64,000 nt of DNA from NCBI GenBank assembly GCA_943737045.1, contig CALSFV010000358.1, positions 124,001-188,000 of the forward strand. Direction: 5' to 3'. Both the position numbers and the translations under genes were made by a program. Shown piece after piece: positions 47,366-63,873 of this stretch. Each line of letters opens with the position of its first letter. Position 1 is the first letter of the stretch. This stretch comes from Parapristionchus giblindavisi. Lineage: Eukaryota > Nematoda > Chromadorea > Rhabditida > Diplogasteridae. The notes below the pieces were generated by a model that was not told where the DNA came from, searched no databases, and worked only from the letters and a program-made list of their open reading frames with translations.

Positions 47366-47512
47366 GAATTGACGAATGCCTCCTTCCATACACAAATCAC
47401 ATTGTGTTAATACTTTTCTTTCGAATATCAAAATCCTCATTCTCTCAATTTCGAAATGATAAAGGCTATTCATTTATTGAAATTGTTATACTTAGTGAAG
47501 AATAATGCTTAT

Positions 47513-48638
47513 CACGCCTGTCACGAGAGACCTAAAGCTCGGAATTGAGAAATATTACAAAACAAGATCCCTCCAGTTTTATTCTTGTTTAGGCTTGTCC
47601 TACCATCCCCCAAAGTCCCATTGTATAAATATCATTCTGGGGCTCCCTACACCGGGTCGGTCATCCGGGAACCCAACTTTGAACTCAAATATCTCGGTTC
47701 AGGTGCATTTCTGTGAAAAACTTTCCCGAGGGTAACCCGCGCTATTTTCCCGAGCTCTATCGATCTAAACACACCAGAGGTCATGAAAGTGCTTCTGAAC
47801 AGCGCTACACTCTAGGCAAAATAACTCAAAAATTTTCGATTCAGCGCGGACGAGCCTGAACTATGTTATGTAACTTTTCGAGGGCTACAAAATGAGTGGT
47901 TTACGAAAAAAATACGTTAATGCGTTCGTATGGTTCATCCCCTTGGAAATTTCCTGATGATTTGAAGTCATTTTCGACACCCACACTCTCTCGTTTTACA
48001 CACTCTCGCGCATTCCTTTTCATTCCATTCCATTTCATTCTGCACCGCACGGTCTCGAGCGCGCGGTGCGGAATGAAAAATATCATTGTCTCCCTTTCTC
48101 TTCGCTGTATTTCTTTCACTCTCCGGCGAGAGAGTGTGTAAAACGAGAGATTGTGGGTGTCGAAAATGACTTCAAATCATCAGGAAATTTCCAAGCGGAT
48201 GAACCATACGAACGCATTAACGTATTTTTTTCGTAAACCACTCATTTTGTAGCCTTCGAAAAGTTACATAACATATTTCAGGCTCGTCCACGCTGAATCG
48301 ACAGGTTTTGAGTTATTTTACATAGAGTGTAGCGCTGTTCGGAAGCACTTTCATGACTTCTGGTTTGTTTAGATCGATAGAGCTCGGAAAAATAGCGGGG
48401 GTTACCCTCGTTACAGTTTTCACTGAAATGCACCTTAACCGAGATATTTGAGTTCAAAGTTGGGTTCCCGGATGACTGACCCGGTGAAGGGAGCCCCAGA
48501 ATGATATTTACACAATGGCATTTTGGGGGATGGTAGGACATGCCTAGAGGTACCGAAAACTGATGCTAACTACTTTCATGTTTTTCGCCCCATTCCGAAA
48601 TATAGCCATTCTAGGTCGATTCTCTCGTGACAAGCGTG
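47513..48638. mobile_element. CACG...CGTG fold-back, TTAT duplication
   Basis: CACGCCTGTCACGAGAGACC at the left, ...CTCTCGTGACAAGCGTG at the right, TTAT at 47509-47512 and 48639-48642. Arms run to about 47980 and from 48150. Centre holds a second hairpin (TCTCGAGCGCGCGGTGCGG area). Confidence 0.85.
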
Positions 48639-48932
48639 TTATACCAATTAAGGTACTACGGTGATCATTTGAAAAATAGTATCGTCGAAAAGTCATGGTA
48701 TGCTTTTTTGTAATGATTATCCAGGAAAACAACCAAGTTGATTTTTCAGGCAATATACTGTACCCACCAAGGAAAATTATTCCTCTGTAGCGAGAAAAGT
48801 GTTATTTTCGCCCATGAATATTTGCGGACAGAGAGTTCAGTAACAGAGTAAAAACTTTTGTGAGCATCGCTAACATATGAGGTCGATAGCGTAAGACTCG
48901 ACTAATATATGCGAAATCTGGCATAGTTATAA

Positions 48933-49332
48933 TAAAAAAATTAAATTTTGGGGATCTGGGTCGTCAAGGGTGCTGATGACTTATTTTTCATTTTGCATCT
49001 CGGGTCACCGAAGAAGCCTTTGAATTCTCGACACCCGATGGTGTTAAAATTTGCAGACTATGCCCAATGAGCAGAATTTGATGACGATCACACCTGTCTA
49101 ATTCATTTTTCATGAAAAAAGTTTCCGAAATTTTGAACATTTGATCGCCATGAAATTCTGTACAGTGAGGCATAGTTTGGTTATTTGAGCACCATCGAGT
49201 TAAGTGAAACGACATTGCAACGAGATTTCAACACGACGTCGTCTGACCTCAGCGTTGACTCTAGGTCCAAAATGAACATGACCATCGTCAACAAAACCCT
49301 GGCGAATCCAGATCCACAAAATTTAATTTTTT
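48933..49332. mobile_element. Inverted-repeat element
   Basis: AAAAAATTAAATTTTGGGGA...CTGG and complement CCAGATCCACAAAATTTAAT at the ends; interior arms partly palindromic. No target duplication was clear. Confidence 0.65.
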
Positions 49333-50005
49333 GACTGTGTGTACGAGAATAATTTTCACTGCTATGCTTTTCTTTTCGTGTGGTTTGAACAAAACATTTT
49401 TATATTTTTCACAATTACTTCTTCTTATCCAAAAAAATCAATACTAAAACGATCGGTTACAAATCAACCTTGATGATATTTGAACATTTTTGTTATACTT
49501 TCCCGTTTTCGTTACTTTCTCCTTCTTTTTTTTTAACATAAAAAATAGGTAATTCAATTTTTGGAACTTTGGAAGCTGTAGCTCATGGTAAAGTTTATGT
49601 TCAATTTACACATTCTGGAATTTCGGGAATCGTGGTAGGACGCATTTATCCGATTTCAATTATGGCGCCTTGTGCACTCCATATCTATAAAAAAGATATG
49701 CTCCGGATTTATATCATACAGTAGAGATTCATGGAAAGGGCACCATGAAAAAGAACAAGGAAATTCGAAAAACGGAAATTCTTTTAATGCATATTTCGAA
49801 TTTCCATTTTGGTTTCGGGAATTGTTTAAAGCCTTGCAACGCGCATATTTCGGTTTTCCACTTCTTCGTTTTCAACTTTTTGGCTTGTTTTCTTGCATTA
49901 GGCGACAAATACAGTACAGTACGATCTTCTTTTGTACACAAGTTTCCCTGCGGCGCAAGAGTAGATCGGAATGGCGTTCCAGCCCGTTCTACTCTTTTTT
50001 TCAAA
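49333..50005. other. Gene-free stretch
   Basis: A 59-codon frame (about 49541-49724, GTLEAVAHGKVYVQFTHSG) and overlapping frames on both strands at 49672-50019 lie in inverted, low-complexity DNA without matching splice sites. None is called. Confidence 0.4.
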
Positions 50006-50480
50006 ACTTAAAGACTTAAAATACATCAATGACTTGAAGTTCAACTCAACTTCAAGTGAGTGACGTCACTTTTTCACTTTAAAGGTGGTGTCCCACGAAT
50101 ATTTTCGTGAACAAACTGTGAAGACAGGAAGATAGCAAAAGTGATTCTACATACAGTACACTATTTATTTTATGCTGATTTAGCTTATTGATCGCTAGAA
50201 ACATCAATGAACCATCAGGCCGGTTCAGGGAAGGGCGCGCTTTTTGAAAATTGAGGAAATTCGGTAATAGGTTTCGAACTTGCGTCAAACGGGTAACGAG
50301 TCTGAACGTTTGCCACTGCGCTATGGGCTAGATTAGTGGATGCGCTAAGTCTTCGCATACCACTTTGCATTCGCACAAGAGGGATGTAGTGATTTATATG
50401 AACATTCGCGGGCCACCATCTTTAAGTATACTAACGTCTTACCTACAAGTCTACTTAAAGTGAAAATGTATGTACAATCT
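50006..50480. mobile_element. GTATTTC-family MITE split by MITE D
   Basis: Outer halves (about 50006-50079 and 50426-50475) show the ACTTCAAGTGAGTGACGTCA and AAGTCTACTTAAAGTG signature. Between them sits a family-D MITE at 50084-50421 (338 bp), ends AGGTGGTGTCCCACGAATAT and ATTCGCGGGCCACCATCT, TTAA at 50080-50083 and 50422-50425. Confidence 0.8.
50265..50345 (-). pseudogene. tRNA-like module inside MITE D
   Basis: Minus strand reads ATAGCGCAGTGGCAAACGTT (A-box like) and CAAGTTCGAAACC (B-box like). The same module in the other orientation is at about 53437-53505 in a second D copy (TTGGCGTGGTGGTAAATGCG, GGGTTCGAAACC). Confidence 0.55.
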
Positions 50481-50928
50481 CGCATCTTGTATCTCGCGTT
50501 TTTGTATCTCTTTTTTTTATTATTTTCGTACTCGAGAGAGCACGAAAATATTGAGAGTAATTCTCCATTCTGATTTCACTTGCCAAAGTAGCAGAGATCT
50601 CTATCACGGGTAAGTCCAATCTATCAACTTTCTTATTCTGGACTATTATTTCGGAATTTATTCGAGAACACTCCTACTTTTTTCCATTTTTGCTTTCCGG
50701 CCTAGTAGTTTGGAGGTTGTGTACTTCATTTCATTAACAATGGGATAATTGTCATTTAGTCTGCACTAAATGCAAATTTTGGAGAGACTAACTTCTCACG
50801 CTATTCCAGACTAAAAAGACCAGTCGGATAAAAAGCTATGCGATCGAAAATATTCGCGTATTTTATTCGACTAATAAGCAATACTTCTTCGTGCTTTCGA
50901 GGAAAGTAAATATTCACAAATTAATTAA

Positions 50929-52549
50929 ATTGAGCGTAACCTCTCTCAACGGCCTCTTCATCGCGCACACTATTTCTCTGTTCTCTAACAACGAGAAAGC
51001 ATTGCGCGTTGAAGATACCATTTATCACGGATCTCCTGTAAAAGTGTATGAAGCCATTGCACAGAAAAACAAAATTTCCTGTTTTTTATTGATTGTTGTT
51101 AGACTGGCCTAACTGAATGCGAAAACAATATTTTGAAATTTTGTTTTTCGTAATTTGCATAATTATGCAATTTTTTTACCGCCAACTTCAAATGAGTGTC
51201 ACTCGCTTCGGTTTTTTTTTTATTGCAAATGACCTCGTCTACAAATAACTCAACTAAGGATAAGGTCGGAAATGTTGTTCTTCATGTATTATTGCATGAA
51301 AACTGTTTTTTTCGTTTAAAAATGACATGTTTCTCGAAAATTTTCTCTAAAGGATAAGAGTTTTATTGCTGATTCGGATTCCTCGTCCTCAAATTGGGGT
51401 ATCCTGATATATCTTTTGACCCAACTCTGTCCGCCCAATAGTGCTACTGTATATCGTCCTGGACTTGGCGCAATTTTCTCTCAAATCACTTTTTGGTTGT
51501 AAATCAGCTCAAATTTATGCTAATGTACTTTTTTAGCATATTTAAACTCTGTATCTCGACCACCCTGACAGAATTGTCTTAGTGGTTCGAATTCTGAATA
51601 TCAACCATATTTGAGATATTAATCGAAAATTGATTTTATTAACGAATGTTCGCCTTTCTGACTTGATGCAACTTAAAACACCACTTTTTTTCGTTATTTT
51701 GGAAGAATTATGATGTTTTCTTTTTCAATGCACTTTAAACCATCGATTGGATGAGGATGTGGCCGAGGATGAGAGAGTGATAACTTCGGATGTCATCTAT
51801 GATATGATCTACAGTGATTTCTAAGAGTTTTTGGAAGGTTCCACGGATATTGTTGATTCAAGCAGTTTCTTCAACCCCCCCCCCCCAGTTTTCGATTCAT
51901 ATCTCAAATATGGTTGTTATTCAGAATTCGAACCACTAAGACAATTCTGTCAGGGTGGTCGAGATACAGAGTTTAAATATGCTAAAAAAGTACATTAGCA
52001 TAAGTTTGAGCTAATTTACAACCAAAAAGGTGAGTTGAGAGAAAATTGCACCAAGTCCAGGACGATATACAGTAGCACTATTGGGCGGACAGAGTTGGGT
52101 CAAAAGATATATCAGGATACTCCAATTTGAGGACGAGGAATCCGAATCAGCAATAAAACTCTTATCCTTTAGAGAAAATTTTCGAGAAACATCGCATTTT
52201 GTATACGAAAAAAACAGTTTTCATGGAATAACACATTAAGAACAACATTTCCGACCTTATCCTAAGTTGAGTTATTTGTAGACGAGGTCATTTGCAATCG
52301 ATTGAAAAAAAGTTTTACACGGTTGCTCAAAAAAACGAAGCGAGTTACACTCATTTGAAGTTGGCGGTATAAAAATTGCATAATTATGCAAATTACGAAA
52401 AACAAAATTTTAAAATATTGTTTTCGCACTCAGTTAGGCCAGCCTAACAACTATCAATAAAAAAGGAGGAAAATTATTTTTTTCTGTGCAAAACGGTTCT
52501 TATTTTCATACACTTTTACAGGAGATCCGTGTTATAGAGGTTAAGCTCC
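50929..52549. mobile_element. MITE B split by a TTAT fold-back
   Basis: MITE B left part 50929-51021 (CTCTCAACGGCCTCTTCATC...) and right tail about 52536-52549 (GGTTAAGCTCCC then TTTAA). The 1506-bp fold-back 51026-52531 lies between, ends CACGGATCTCCTGTAAAAGT and ACTTTTACAGGAGATCCGTG, TTAT at 51022-51025 and 52532-52535. Arms are nearly 500 bp or more. Confidence 0.88.
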
Positions 52550-53015
52550 CTTTAATTAACAAACAAATTAACTGCGGTGATGTTTTGGTGCTCACAATAA
52601 GTGTCCGGTGTGCAATCTGAAAAATGACAAATTCGTGTCGTTATTTTTCGAGCTTCCCGGATTTTTTAAAAGCAAACTCGCATAATTCGGTTTTCCTTAT
52701 TTTTAACAATGCATTTGTCGTATTTACCAAATGAATACCATAGCCATTTCATTATCTACGCTACAAAGTGCGTGATAATGACCTCATAATATAATACAGC
52801 ATATATTCAATAACAAAATTAATTTTCTAATTGAATAATTAGTGCAGACATGCGTGAAAGGATTTACATTTTTTTGTATTTACGCAAGTTGTACGCTATG
52901 AGTACCCTAGAACGTCCATTATTTTGTACTGAAGATGGTCTCGACATCAGATCTTTCATTATGGCGTCATTATGCACCGGCCGGACGATACAAGAAATTC
53001 CAATAATTTTATTAA

Positions 53016-53215
53016 TATTGTGCGTATAAAATGTACTTGCATAAGAAAATGACACTGTGATCTAAAGAACGGAAGTCGCTAAAAGGCTCTCGCCCCGCCT
53101 CTCGATTACTCCTCCTCTTCCTCTCACCAAACCCGTCTGACCTTCGCCGCGCTGATTTAATATTTAATAAACATCGGCATAGTTTCTGGACTATGCAAAA
53201 CAGGAAATAGTCATT
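53016..53215 (+). repeat. Family F element
   Basis: GTGCGTATAAAATGTACTTG ... GGCATAGTTTCTGGACTATG; best-preserved plus-strand copy. Confidence 0.75.
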
Positions 53216-53389
53216 GCGGACGCTCCGTACAAATAGAACAAGTGATTTTTATACTCTCAATATTAATATTTTTTTTAAATATTTTATATTGCTTTGCATA
53301 TATACTAACCTTCGCATGTTTCCCAATATAGTTGTGTTTGATATTAGTTATGATGAAGTCTCGTAGCATTTTGTACATATACCGTGTCG

Positions 53390-53900
53390 AATAAATGATA
53401 TGTAAGAAATTAGCACGACTATGCCTGTATTCTTTGGCGTGGTGGTAAATGCGCTGCCTAGTTTGCGTAACGTCGCGGGTTCGAAACCTATAACCGAACT
53501 TACTTATTTTCAAATTTTCGTGATTTGCCTGTACATCAAGCATGATTCATTCATGATTCTAGCGATCAATAAGCTGAATTAGCATAAAATAAATAGTGTA
53601 CGGTGTGTAGAATAACTTTTGCTATCTTTCTGTCTTCAAAGTTTGTTCACGAAAATATTCGTCGGACTCCATCTTTAAAGAAGAGACCCTTGAGTTGGCA
53701 TGATAATGAGAAAATGAGAGACCAAGTATGCAAATCGGATGGGCACTGTCTTCATGCCTTGAAAGTTGTACTTTCAATGCGCATAGTGAGCTTTAAACAT
53801 ATCGGGAAACAATATCAGATATGTCTTTCGATTCGTGCGATGAATCTCTATCATTCTATCCGAACAGTCTTATTACGAAAAAACTCGAGGGTCTCCCTCT
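53390..53900. mobile_element. Truncated MITE D abutting MITE C
   Basis: D copy, inverted, ends at 53674 (CACGAAAATATTCGTCGGAC...CCATCT) and includes a tRNA-like module; its other end was not found. C copy 53679-53900. They share the TTAA at 53675-53678; a second TTAA follows C at 53901-53904. Confidence 0.7.
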
Positions 53901-53955
53901 TTAAGATGACTGTATTTATTTATATATATATATATATATATTAAATTCAGAAACC

Positions 53956-58800
<4,845 letters not shown>

Positions 58801-58824
58801 TATATTTTACAATGACTAAAATAT

Positions 58825-58923
58825 TTGTCAAGGGTCTCTTCAACAATCTACGCTCTCTCGTAGTTAGCGAACAGAGAAATAGTGTGCGCAATGAAGAGAC
58901 CTTTGAGAGAGGGCACTCTCCGT
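58825..58923. mobile_element. MITE family B
   Basis: AAGGGTCTCTTCAACAATCT ... GAGAGAGGGCACTCTCCG then TTTAA; 25 bp after the receptor stop codon. Confidence 0.7.
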
Positions 58924-59062
58924 TTAATTTACACCTATTGTTCCCGACAATTCATTTCCATTTCATTAACTTTCCCATTGGTATGATCGAATGACTTTGT
59001 TTGTCGAGTAAATATACAATATTTCAAGGATTTTTGAATTGTGAACAGCAACGCTGATGTAG

Positions 59063-59168
59063 TTAATGCATCGTTACATTGGCCCACGCCGTAAGCCCCT
59101 CCGCCCCGTATCCGTCTTTACGGTGGAGATTACGGCGTAGGCATGTAAGGCAAATGTAACAATGCATA
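59063..59168. mobile_element. Palindromic MITE
   Basis: ATGCATCGTTACATTGGCC / GGCAAATGTAACAATGCAT ends; a diverged relative lies around 44211-44280. Confidence 0.65.
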
Positions 59169-59423
59169 AATATGAATTGAATATTATGAAGCATCGTCAT
59201 AAAAGACTGTGAGAAAAGAAATTCGACAAAAATTCGAAATACGAAAAACTTCGAAAATAAAAGTTTTAAAAATTCGAAAAATTTATAAAAATAGACTAAT
59301 TGTGAAAATAGTTCTGTGTGAAAATAGTTCTAACAGCGATTTCATTGTAAATTGTTGTTGAATTTCATTTCACGAACACGCAGCATTCATCTTAACAACA
59401 TATAGATCAATATCAACAAATAA

Positions 59424-60013
59424 TGGTGGATTCCCGCGAATATATTAGTTAAGAAATCGTGACAGAAAGGTAGCCAAAGTACATACCGCACACTCACAGA
59501 AAATTCCCTAAGGGAAGTTTTGGAACTGCGATTCCCTTAGGGAATAATTCCCTTATCTACAACACAATCCCTGATATGTAAGGCAATTTTTACTAGGGAA
59601 TTATTCCCTTAACAAATTGCCTTACATATAAGGGATTTCCAATGCATGTATGAGCGCGTCCAACTACAGCTATCACCAAGTTTTACGAGAGTTCAAACAT
59701 GTCCACATGGATTAGTGGCAAGACTGTTGTGTAGTGATACCTCGTAGGTTCGATTCCTACCCAGTGTGAATCAACTTTGCCTTTCTTATTGTTTAAATCT
59801 ATTTCAAATCCCTTAAATGCAAGGCAATAATTCCCTTACAAGTATGGGAAATAATTCCCTTATATAACTGGGAATAATGCTCTTGGGGTACCTTAGCCAG
59901 GGAATTATTCCCTTAAATATAAGGGAAATTTCTGTGAGTGCATACTATTTATTTGATGCTGATTCAGCTTATTGATCGCTCGAAACATCATTGAACCATC
60001 ATCATGCTCATTA
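59424..60013. mobile_element. MITE D split by MITE E
   Basis: D sequence (GGTGGATTCCCGCGAATAT; later GCTGATTCAGCTTATTGATC) is interrupted by family E at about 59491-59940 (ends CACTCACAGAAAATTCCCTA and ...TTTCTGTGAGTG). E holds many TAAGGGAATTATTCCCTTA palindromes and a tRNA-like module at 59705-59770 (GGATTAGTGGCAAGA, GGTTCGATTCC). Confidence 0.75.
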
Positions 60014-60262
60014 GAGTTGCTCATTCGGGAGCGATTGCGGGCCCGCAATGGCATTACAATGGCATGACATCGCAACGACTACTTTATTCCCACCCTTCTC
60101 ATTTTTGTGATCGGTCGTTATTCTCTATTCTCTTCACTTTCCTTCGCACTCTCGTTTGCTTCCCCAAGTTAAGAGAACAGAGAAAAACGACCGATCACAA
60201 AAATACGCCTGGTAGGAATAAAGAAATCGTTGCGGGCCCGCAATCGCTCCCGAATAGCCAAC
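60014..60262. mobile_element. Palindromic MITE, GGGCCCGCAA ends
   Basis: ATTCGGGAGCGATTGCGGGC at the left, complement at the right; inner arms GTGATCGGTCGTTATTCTCT / complement. Confidence 0.8.
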
Positions 60263-60310
60263 CTAATGCTCATGCAGTGCAAGTCGCTGTTTTTCTTCAA
60301 TAGGATTCTA

Positions 60311-60704
60311 ATGGCGCACTAAAAAATAGTGGAAAACGGAAAATGGCGACTTTCCAGGGTCTAAAAAAGCACCTGGAAACTCGAAAATTTGAATTCGCGG
60401 GCGCGAAAAAAGGTGCGGGAATTCAAATTCTGGCAATCCAAATGCGGTTTTCTGCGGTTTAAAAAGGATGTTAAGTAGGAATTCAAGTTCCTACGCTTCA
60501 TAAAGGTCGAAAAATGAAATTTCGGCTTTATATAAGTTTTATAACCGCAGAAAATCGCAGCTAGAAAGTCAGAATTTGAATTCCCGCGCCTTATTCGCGC
60601 CCGCGAATTCAAATTTCGACTTTCCATTTTCGGTTTTCCAGTGTACTTTTTTAGACCCCGGAAAGTCGCCATTTTCCGTTTTCCACTATTTTTTAGTGCG
60701 CCAT
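60311..60704. mobile_element. Fold-back, ATGGCGCACTAAA ends
   Basis: ATGGCGCACTAAAAAATAGT ... ACTATTTTTTAGTGCGCCAT; long nearly perfect arms with GAATTCAAAT blocks. Confidence 0.85.
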
Positions 60705-60808
60705 AACTCGAGACAAATGGGTGGAAAAAATGAGTCCGAACATTTCTTACTCCGCTATGGGATAGATAAGATGTCTGCGCTAATTTCTCTTTTATATACT
60801 GCTTCTCT

Positions 60809-61022
60809 GGTATTTCAAAACTTGAAGTATACTTATACTTTCACTTTAAGTAGACTTGTAAGTCTACTTCAAGTGAAACGTAAGTATACTTAAAGTGTGA
60901 CGTCACTACGCAAGTCCACTTAAAGTGAGACGCAAGTCTACTTAAAGTGAAAATGTGACGTCACTCACTTGAAGTAGACTTTCAGTAACGTATTTTAAGT
61001 AGACTTTAAGTTTTGAAATACC
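60809..61022. mobile_element. GTATTTCAAAAC palindromic MITE
   Basis: GGTATTTCAAAACTTGAAGT ... AAGTTTTGAAATACC; interior of ACTTAAAGTGAGACG-like repeats. Confidence 0.85.
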
Positions 61023-61079
61023 AGAGTTGGAATTCGCACAGCAGAGATGAGAGGGATGTGCATGAGCATTCGTGGTTCT

Positions 61080-61270
61080 TCAAATGTATCGATGGTTGCC
61101 AATGAGGAGCATGTTGACTACGAGGAATAGGAGAACTGGTGAGGTTATCTCTGTTGTCAGACGGAATGTTACCTGTTTTGAGTAGGGAATGGTTTCTTTG
61201 ATGGTTACAACTTTGCTGTTGACTGCTAAGCTCTCAGATGCGAGGGGAATTAGCCATCTCTTGAAACGTA
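61080..61270 (-). CDS. Candidate terminal exon with a hydrophobic tail
   Basis: Open minus-strand frame ending at TGA 61082-61080: FKRWLIPLASESLAVNSKVV, then YSKQVTFRLTTEITS and a hydrophobic PVLLFLVVNMLLIG. It continues upstream into Ser/Pro-rich low-complexity DNA with no clear start or acceptor. Family unknown; could be chance. Confidence 0.3.
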
Positions 61271-61642
61271 TCTCATTGGGGGACGAGGCGGAGGGAGAGG
61301 AGGGAGGGTCGAGAAAGGATACGAGAGAGTGAGAGAGTGCGAATAATTCGGTCTGTCCCGAACTATTCGTTCCGTCTGGCAGGTGTGTCGAATTCTTTGA
61401 AGGGAAAGGGGAAAGAGGGTGAGAGATGGGAAAGGGGTGCGAATAATTCGAATTCGAATTCGAACCGGCAACCCTATACGGTAGTCACTTCATTTTTTGC
61501 TTCATTCTTCACTATGTTTAGCAATATATAATCAATGAATAGCCTTTATCATTTCGAAATTGAGAGAATGAGGATTTTGATATTCGAAAGAAAAGTATTA
61601 ACACAATGTGATTTGTGTAAGGAAGGAGGCATTCGTCAATTC

Positions 61643-63831
61643 TCAGATTGTTATGCCAATTCCATCGATAGCTCCTCCAAGTTCTCCAAGGAGACCAGCC
61701 AGAGCTAAGGCCAGACCAGTAGTGGTTCCTGATGATATGTTATGATATATGAAGAAGATAACTTAAGCCTCCCAATACGTACCTATGACTCCGGATCCAA
61801 TTCCACCAACGAGACCGGAGATTAATCCGGTTATACCTCCCAAAGCTCTGAGAATAGTAAATTATTCCACAATAAAACAAGCAAAAAACTAACCCTCCAA
61901 CAGCTCCAACAACACCACTTGCTGCACCTCCAAGACCAGCAAGAATTGATGCAAAAGTAGCAAGTTGAGCTTGTGCTAAGCTTACAACTCCGGCCAGTAT
62001 TGCTGCTCCTATTCCGAGAGAACCGCTCAGAGCAGAAGTTAATGCTGATATGATGCCTGAGAAGAAATGTATAGCATTATAATAATTCTGACTTATGAAA
62101 GCATTAAAGAACTTGACCTCCAATAACTCCAGCTGCTCCACTTGCCGCACTTCCAATAGCTAGTAGAATTGCCGCATAAGCCGAAAGTATGGCTTCTGCG
62201 ATTCCCGCAATCTCGCCAACTATTGCTGAGCCGGTTCCGAGAACTGTGCTCAGAGCAACAACAATTGCGTTAATTGCCGCTGAGAAAGTGTTGTATGATT
62301 AAATTGCAAATTACTATACAATTTGAGACGTTGATGTGTACGATTACCTTCGGCTCCCATTCCGAGTCCAGCAGTAAAACCAGCGGCCAAATCTCCAATG
62401 TCTCCCAGGGCTCTGAACACATTAAATCATGCGCGCAAATTCTGCTCGTAAAACCAACCCTGCCGTTGCATTCAAAATTGCTGCATCAGTTTGAAGTTTG
62501 AGTGCCGCCAATTCTCCAGCTACGTCAAGTACTGGTATTCCGGCAGTTCCGTTAGCAATTGCAGCCCCAAGGGCTTGTAAGGCACCTGGGAAGACGAATG
62601 TTGTTTAACTCAGTTGAAATGATACTAAGAATTCGAACAGAAGTAGTTCGATTACCTGCGGCTCCCACTGCAAGTCCAACACCAAATCCAGTGATCATTC
62701 CTATTAGATTTGCCAACAAACTGAGTATCATCGATCATTCACTTAACTCTTGATAAAACGAACCTTGTAGTGGCATCGGTAAGTCCGCCAGCGATATCTC
62801 CAATTGCATTTAGAATTGCCTGATCAGCGTCCAGTTTGGCTTGGATCAAGCCTACAGCTGCTTGAACTAGGCCATCTCCAACTCCGATAGTTCCAGCGGC
62901 CAGAGCAGCGGTTATTTCTTGAATGATAGCTGAAAAATCACGTAGATATAATGGCAAAGATGCACTCACAGAAAATTCCCTAGCTAAGGACCCCAGTGTA
63001 ATTATTCCCAATCACATAAGGAAATATTTCCCTTACATATCAGGGAATTGTTTTCCCTAAAAACAATTCCCTTACATATAAGGGAATTATTGCCGTATGT
63101 GACAGGGAATAGTTCCACTGGGGTCCTTAGCTAGGGAATTAACTAAAAAAAAACGATTTTTTGTGAGTGTATAGGAATAGATATAGATGGATAAGTATTG
63201 TAGAACTTTACCGCCAACAGCGTCAGCGGCTTCACTTGCTGCACCACCAACGGCAGCTAGAATTGCTTGATCGAGAGCCAGTTTGGAGGCCAATAATTGT
63301 CCGGCTGCGCCAAGTGCTTGACTGCCTGTTACGATGACTGTATTCGCTAGAGCTGTTATTGCGCTAATTGCATCTGAAAAGTACAGCATGTTTAATCGTA
63401 ATAATAATAATATAATAAAATAATATTAATAGTAGTCATGCAACGGAGATATTTTAATGTTTACCTCCGACTGCAGCTGCGAGATCTGGAGATAAACTTC
63501 CGAATGCTCCCACCAAGCCTGACACGACACTGGAATAGAGGTCATAAAGATCATATAGTACATGTTGAAATGAACCTTGTTGCAGCGTTGACCGCGGCAT
63601 TGAGGGAACTTGCAATCGCTCCAACTGCTCCTGATAATGCTCCCAATCCAGAACCGATAACTCCAGTAGTAGTATTGACTAGCGATCCGATGATACCGCC
63701 TAGTCCTAGACCCAAGATGGTGTATTTAAAAAAATATTTATTTTATCTTTTTTACCGGGGAAAAGCTGGGGAGCGGCAAGTGCCGGAAGAAGAACAAGGA
63801 GAACGAGGGAGATATTGAATGCCTTGGCCAT
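61643..63831 (-). CDS. Secreted Ala/Gly-rich repeat protein, copy 2, 443 residues
   Basis: Twelve exons with exactly the lengths of copy 1: 63831-63756, 63705-63576, 63529-63465, 63373-63212, 62929-62764, 62720-62656, 62585-62459, 62412-62348, 62279-62118, 62056-61894, 61847-61783, 61728-61643. All joins are in phase, no stop or frameshift, so it looks functional. Differences from copy 1 cluster at the mature N-terminus (APQLFPG versus APAVLPG) and in exon 12 (GTTTGLALALAG versus GVTGALSSALTG). Family-E MITE (62963-63169) lies in intron 4. Confidence 0.92.
62963..63169. mobile_element. MITE family E in intron 4 of copy 2
   Basis: CACTCACAGAAAATTCCCTA ... TTTTTTGTGAGTG, 207 bp, palindromic with TAAGGGAATT motifs. 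Absent from copy 1. Confidence 0.85.
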
Positions 63832-63865
63832 TCTGCTGATGATGATATTCGCTCATTCCAGCCTT

Positions 63866-63873
63866 CTTTTATA
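63866..63873 (-). promoter_or_regulatory. TATA box of copy-2 gene
   Basis: TATAAAAG on the minus strand, 35 bp before the ATG, same spacing as copy 1. Confidence 0.65.

Larger units (their letters stand above)
45120..47500 (+). repeat. Copy 1 of an inverted gene duplication
   Basis: Homologous over its length to 61524-64000 in opposite orientation, including about 150 bp upstream (with the TATA box) and about 130 bp downstream of the gene. The far edge of copy 2 lies at or beyond the right end of the window. Confidence 0.9.

Noticed and set aside
49541..49724. 59-codon frame GTLEAVAHGKVYVQFTHSG...
   Set aside because: A stop lies directly upstream, the putative acceptor is weak, and no partner exon or family was found.
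59705..59770. Functional tRNA gene
   Set aside because: A- and B-box-like parts exist, but the acceptor and anticodon stems pair poorly and it lies inside a MITE.
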